Assembly (NCBI RefSeq): GCF_000238595.1 | Contig: NZ_AGTS01000093.1 | Coordinates: 1-38,339, forward strand | Direction of reading: 5' to 3' | DNA from: Acidovorax sp. NO-1 | GTDB lineage: Bacteria; Pseudomonadota; Gammaproteobacteria; Burkholderiales; Burkholderiaceae_C | Length of the DNA: 38,339 bases | Shown: one piece after another, positions 34,746 to 38,339 of the stretch | Numbering within the stretch: the first letter of the stretch is position 1 | How the letters are laid out: the number at the start of each line of letters is the position of its first letter | The notes under the pieces: model-generated | Told to the model about the DNA's origin: nothing | Database searches by the model: none | Seen by the model: only the letters and a program-made list of their open reading frames with translations | Made by a program: the position numbers and the translations under genes

Positions 34746-34775
34746 TGGCCCACAACCGGGCGTGCGCCCTATAAT
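34746..34775 (+). promoter_or_regulatory. Candidate promoter of the amino-acid ABC operon
   Basis: A perfect -10, TATAAT, at 34770-34775. The -35 is weak (TGGCCC with an 18-bp spacer). The predicted start is about 34782, giving a leader of about 118 nt before the substrate-binding protein gene; the leader holds no ORF that I can support. Confidence 0.55.
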
Positions 34776-34899
34776 TTCGGCACTTTTCCGTTTGATGACG
34801 AGGCCCATCGCTGTTGGCGATGCCTGCATTCACCCGCTCCGGCTTGCCTACCCGCATGCCGGATTTTTTGTACCTGAACCACCCCCACAGGAACCTGTC

Positions 34900-35664
34900 A
34901 TGAAGTTTTTCAAGTCTGCCGTTGTCACCGCCGTGGCGCTGTGCGCTGCCCTCGCCGTCCAGGCCCGCACGCTGGACGAGATCAAGAAGGACGGCAAGAT
35001 CATTGTGGCCACCGAAGGCCAGTTTGCCCCGTTCAACTACTTCGAAGGCACCAAGCTGACGGGTTTCGAGGTGGAAGTGGCCGAGCTGGTGGTCAAGAAG
35101 ATGGGCCTGAAGCTCGAATGGAAGACGCTGGGTTTTGACGCCCTGCTGACCGGCCTGGGCCAGAGCCGCTGGGATGCCGTGATCGCCTCGCACGGCGTGA
35201 CCGACGAGCGCTCCAAGGCCGTCACGTTCGCCAACCCCCACTACTGCTCGGGCGGCATCATCGTGGCCATGGATGAAAAAATCCGCAACGCCAAGGACCT
35301 GACCGGCAAGGTGGTGGCTGTGCAAACCGGCACCAGCTACCTGGAGCAGGTCAAGAAGGTCAGCGGTGTGAAGGAAGTGAAGAACTTTCCGCAGGACACC
35401 GACGCCCAGCGCGCCCTGATTTCCAAGCGCGTGGACGCCTGGGTGAGCGACAAGTTCGTGGCCAAGGAAGCCGCCGCCAAGAACACCAAGGCCGGCTTCA
35501 AGCTGGGCGACATGCTGTTCGTCGAGCGCATTGCCCCGGCGATGGCCAAGGGCAACACGGGCCTGGCAGAAGCCTGGAACAAGGCATTTGCCGAAGTGCT
35601 GGCCGATGGCAGCTACACCACGGTTTCCAAGAAGTACTTCAACGAAGACGTACGCTGCAACTGA
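34900..35664 (+). CDS. Amino-acid ABC transporter substrate-binding protein (family 3)
   Basis: Periplasmic binding protein of the polar amino acid type, 254 aa. Signal peptide MKFFKSAVVTAVALCAALAVQA, then LDEIKKDGKIIVATEGQFAPFNYFEG, TGFEVEVAELVVKKMGL, LLTGLGQSRWDAVIAS (ligand-binding hinge block), LTGKVVAVQTGTSYLEQ. The ATG at 34900 has AGGA upstream; an earlier in-frame start would bury the signal peptide. First gene of a three-gene importer; the specific amino acid cannot be read from the sequence. Confidence 0.92.
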   Translation: MKFFKSAVVTAVALCAALAVQARTLDEIKKDGKIIVATEGQFAPFNYFEGTKLTGFEVEVAELVVKKMGLKLEWKTLGFDALLTGLGQSRWDAVIASHGVTDERSKAVTFANPHYCSGGIIVAMDEKIRNAKDLTGKVVAVQTGTSYLEQVKKVSGVKEVKNFPQDTDAQRALISKRVDAWVSDKFVAKEAAAKNTKAGFKLGDMLFVERIAPAMAKGNTGLAEAWNKAFAEVLADGSYTTVSKKYFNEDVRCN

Positions 35665-35681
35665 CACCACGACACCATCCG

Positions 35682-35716
35682 GGGTGCGCAGCGGGCCAGG
35701 GGCCTGCTGCGCACCC
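35682..35716 (+). promoter_or_regulatory. Strong hairpin between the binding-protein and permease genes
   Basis: GGGTGCGCAGC pairs with GCTGCGCACCC over 11 bp, then TTTGG. The U-run is short, so it is probably a partial terminator or 3' stabiliser that keeps binding-protein mRNA in excess, a layout common in ABC importers. Confidence 0.65.
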
Positions 35717-35794
35717 TTTGGTGTTTTGGCGGCAGGCGCCACGCTGCGGCTGCTGACCCCGCTTTCCAACCAAGACCTCCCGGTCGTCTGATCC

Positions 35795-36577
35795 ATGCTT
35801 CTCGCTCTTTGGCCACAAGGCTGGTCCCGACAACAGCGCAGCAATGCCACGCTGGTCGCTGCGCTGGTGCTGATGGTGCTGGCCCTCTCGCTGCTGGGCC
35901 ATGTGCTGTCGTTCTTCCCGGACCCGATTGGCCCCAACGCCCAGGCGTTCTCTGAAGGTGCGCGCACCACGCTATGGCTCACGCTGGTCAGCGGCACTGT
36001 GGGGCTGGTGCTGGGCACGGCAGCGGCCCTGGCCCGCACCGCCCGCTGGGCGGTGTTGCGCTGGGTGGCCAGCATCTACATCTGGGCCATCCGCGGCACG
36101 CCGCTCTTGGTGCAGATCCTGTTTGTGTACTTTGCCCTGCCGGTGCTGGTGCCGGGGCTGAACCTGCCCGACTTTGCCGCTGCAGTGGTGGCGCTGGGGC
36201 TGAACGTGGGTGCCTACAACGCCGAGGCGCTGCGCGCCGGCCTGCTGGCCGTGCCGCGCGGGCAGACCGAGGCGGCCAAGGCGCTGGGCCTGGGCCGCAT
36301 GCACGTGTTTCTGGACGTGGTGTTTCCGCAGGCGTTCAAGATTTCGCTGCCGCCGCTGGTGAGCAACTTTGTGGCGCTGCTCAAGGATTCGTCGCTGGCC
36401 TATGCCATCGGCGTGGTGGAGCTCACCAACGTGGGCAACCGGATCCAGTCGGCCACCTTCCAGCCCATTGCCACGCTGACCACCGTGGCCATCACCTACC
36501 TGCTGCTGACCACGCTGGTCACGCAGATCTCCAACGCCGTCGAGTACCGCTTTGACGTGGAGGGTCGCAACCTATGA
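35795..36577 (+). CDS. Amino-acid ABC transporter permease
   Basis: A 260-aa inner-membrane subunit of the HisM/GlnP type. About five helices ([40 protein letters not shown] and later ones). The EAA loop block is [30 protein letters not shown], where the ATPase docks. [17 protein letters not shown] is the family signature. The stop overlaps the ATPase start (ATGA), so they are translationally coupled. Confidence 0.93.
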   Translation: MLLALWPQGWSRQQRSNATLVAALVLMVLALSLLGHVLSFFPDPIGPNAQAFSEGARTTLWLTLVSGTVGLVLGTAAALARTARWAVLRWVASIYIWAIRGTPLLVQILFVYFALPVLVPGLNLPDFAAAVVALGLNVGAYNAEALRAGLLAVPRGQTEAAKALGLGRMHVFLDVVFPQAFKISLPPLVSNFVALLKDSSLAYAIGVVELTNVGNRIQSATFQPIATLTTVAITYLLLTTLVTQISNAVEYRFDVEGRNL

Positions 36578-37326
36578 TGGCAACCAACCAGCCCAAGCCC
36601 TACATCGTGGCCGAGCGGGTGTGCAAGTCGTTTGGCGCGCACCAGGTGCTCAAGGACGTCTCCACAGTGTTCCACACCGGCGAGGTGACGGTGATCATCG
36701 GCGCCTCGGGCTCGGGCAAGAGCACGCTGCTGCGCGCCATCAACCGCCTGGAGCCGCACGACAGCGGGCGCATCACCATCGATGGCGTGGAGGTGTGCGA
36801 CGACCTTGCCACGCTGCAGCGCCAGCGCTGCGAAGTGGGCATGGTGTTCCAGCAGTTCAACCTGTTCGGCCACATGAGCGTGCTGGACAACGTGACGCTG
36901 GCACCCCGCCGCATCCGTCACACGCCGCGCACGCAGGCCAATGATGAAGCCATGCAGCTGCTGCGCCGCGTGGGCATGCAGGACCACGCGCACAAGTACC
37001 CGTGGCAGCTGTCGGGCGGGCAGCAGCAGCGGGTGGCCATTGCACGCGCACTGGCCATGGCGCCGAAGGTGATGCTGTTTGACGAGCCCACATCGGCACT
37101 CGACCCCGAGATGGTCAAGGAAGTGCTGGACGTGATGCGGGGCCTGGCGCGTGGTGGCATGACCATGATCGTGGTCACCCACGAGATGGGCTTTGCGCGC
37201 GAGGTCGCCGACCGCGTGATGTTCTTCGACCAGGGCCGCATCGCGCACGACGCGCCGCCGCAGGAGTTCTTTGGCAACCCGGCCAACGACCGCATCCGCG
37301 CGTTCCTGGGCCAGGTCAGCCACTGA
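36574..37326 (+). CDS. Amino-acid ABC transporter ATP-binding protein
   Basis: A 250-aa ATPase of the GlnQ/HisP type. Walker [10 protein letters not shown] at 43-51, Q-loop [10 protein letters not shown], signature [15 protein letters not shown] starting at 146, Walker [17 protein letters not shown] at about 166, and the switch [16 protein letters not shown]. Last gene of the operon, followed at about 35 bp by a strong terminator. Two adjacent ATGs start the frame; the second could be used. Confidence 0.95.
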   Translation: MMATNQPKPYIVAERVCKSFGAHQVLKDVSTVFHTGEVTVIIGASGSGKSTLLRAINRLEPHDSGRITIDGVEVCDDLATLQRQRCEVGMVFQQFNLFGHMSVLDNVTLAPRRIRHTPRTQANDEAMQLLRRVGMQDHAHKYPWQLSGGQQQRVAIARALAMAPKVMLFDEPTSALDPEMVKEVLDVMRGLARGGMTMIVVTHEMGFAREVADRVMFFDQGRIAHDAPPQEFFGNPANDRIRAFLGQVSH

Positions 37327-37359
37327 CCGGGCCGCGCTGCGCACACTCTGCAAGGCAGA

Positions 37360-37387
37360 GGCCGCCGGGCAACCGGCGGCCCTTTTT
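37360..37387 (+). terminator. Terminator of the amino-acid ABC operon
   Basis: GGCCGCCGG/CCGGCGGCC, a 9-bp stem with a GCAA tetraloop, followed by C and five Ts, with a second T-run after one C. Confidence 0.92.
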
Positions 37388-37413
37388 CTTTTTGGATTTG
37401 GGGAATTCTTCCG

Positions 37414-38307
37414 ATGCGTACTGAACGCTGGGGCCTGATGGCCCTGCTGGCCGTCACCGTGGTGTGGGGCACCACCTTTCCGGCGATGAAACTGCTCTCG
37501 GCGCACCTCGATGCACTGCAGATCATCTGGCTGCGCTTTGTGATTGCGCTGGTGGTGCTGGCACCGCTGTGGGTGGGCATGCGGCGGCACGAGCGGCTGT
37601 GGGGCTGCGCTTTGGGCCTGCTGCTGTTCCTCGCGTTCTGGCTGCAGATCGAGGGCCTGGCACGCACCAGCAGCAACCGCAATGCGTTTGTCACCGGGCT
37701 CAACGTGCTGGTGGTGCCGCTGATCGCCATGGCCTTCCTGGGTCGGCGCTATGGCTGGCGGCTGTGGGCTGCCTGCGTGATGGCACTGGCGGGCATGGCA
37801 CTGATGTTCCACGAGAACGAGCCCTGGAACCTGGGCGATACGCTGACGCTGGCCAGCACCGTGTTCTACGCGCTGTACATCCTGGCGCTGGAGGAATGCG
37901 CGCGCCGCACGGCCGCACAGCCGCTGCGGGCCACGCGCATGGCCGCCGCGCAGGCCACGGTGATGGCACTGGCCTCCACTGCCATGCTGCTGGTGCAGGG
38001 CGGCGGCATGGACTGGGTGCGCGCCGCCGCCCGCCTGCCCACCGATGCCTTGTTGGCCCTGCTGTACCTGGGCCTGCTGGCCAGCGTGGTGGTGGTGACG
38101 CTGCAGGCCTGGGGCCAGCAGCGTGTGGATGCCATGCGCAGCGCCATCGTGTTCGGGCTGGAGCCGGTGTTCGCCGCCCTGACCGCCTGGGCCTTGCTGG
38201 GCGAACGGCTGGGCTGGGCGGGGTTCTCCGGCGCGGCGCTGATTGTGGCGGCGCTGGTGTTCAGCCAGCTACGGCCACCGGCCAGGGCGAGCGCAGCGGC
38301 AGGCTGA
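37414..38307 (+). CDS. EamA/DMT family transporter
   Basis: A 297-aa inner-membrane protein with ten predicted helices in two EamA repeats. First repeat: VVWGTTFPAMKLL, WLRFVIALVVLAPLWV, SSNRNAFVTGLNVLVVPLIAMAFLGRR. Second repeat: LALLYLGLLASVVVVTLQAWGQQRV and MRSAIVFGLEPVFAALTAWALLGERLGWAGFSGAALI. Members export metabolites or amino acids; the substrate here is unknown. The gene starts 27 bp after the terminator's T-run and is on the same strand as the ABC operon. 38308-38339 holds nothing I recognise. Confidence 0.92.
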   Translation: MRTERWGLMALLAVTVVWGTTFPAMKLLSAHLDALQIIWLRFVIALVVLAPLWVGMRRHERLWGCALGLLLFLAFWLQIEGLARTSSNRNAFVTGLNVLVVPLIAMAFLGRRYGWRLWAACVMALAGMALMFHENEPWNLGDTLTLASTVFYALYILALEECARRTAAQPLRATRMAAAQATVMALASTAMLLVQGGGMDWVRAAARLPTDALLALLYLGLLASVVVVTLQAWGQQRVDAMRSAIVFGLEPVFAALTAWALLGERLGWAGFSGAALIVAALVFSQLRPPARASAAAG

Positions 38308-38339
38308 AAGCATCTTCACCCCAAAATATGCATAAAAAA

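Overview
This is a GC-rich chromosomal window, roughly two-thirds G+C in most lines I inspected, with tightly packed housekeeping and transport genes. The protein sequences (EF-G, S7, S12, Mg-type HemB, CreBCD, fused STAS-MlaE) and two families of short dispersed palindromes fit a betaproteobacterium of the Burkholderiales, most likely Comamonadaceae (Acidovorax-like). The genus is inferred from general familiarity and not proven here. I see no phage, plasmid, insertion sequence, CRISPR array, rRNA or tRNA.

Layout. 1-3610: the str operon on the minus strand (rpsL-rpsG-fusA), with a promoter and a strong terminator. 3775-7743: minus-strand genes for a PBP5-type carboxypeptidase, a small alpha/beta hydrolase, a thioredoxin-like [2Fe-2S] protein, a VanZ-family protein and HemJ. 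7787-7924: a promoter, four hairpins and a U-tract on the minus strand with no ORF, which I call a candidate small RNA between hemJ and hemB. 7999-11098: hemB, corA and a DUF72 gene on the plus strand. 11121-14597: an exported amidohydrolase, a dienelactone hydrolase, an SDR reductase and a MarC protein. 14735-19774: creB-creC, a foreign-looking lower-GC tract with one secreted-protein gene, then creD and a small overlapping ORF. 19872-22653: a frameshifted GAF-GGDEF gene, a bacteriohemerythrin, a Cys-pair repeat protein and CsbD, all minus strand. 23054-27848: an exported DUF1800/DUF1501 pair and a type II NADH dehydrogenase. 27845-31646: a minus-strand Mla/Mce-type lipid-transport operon. 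31906-34698: a GMC oxidoreductase and a TauE/SafE protein. 34900-37326: a complete amino-acid ABC importer. 37414-38307: an EamA exporter.

The least ordinary content lies between and inside the genes. Family A is a palindrome of about 45 bp with eight copies; three lie inside coding sequences, where they encode part of two export signals and a segment of NDH-2. Family B has six copies, every one immediately downstream of a stop codon in the sense orientation, and two of them show a compensatory base-pair change. The candidate small RNA carries a CCUCC (anti-Shine-Dalgarno) loop. The 3' third of creC and the creC-creD gap look recombined, and two tandem CreB-box-like repeats precede creD.
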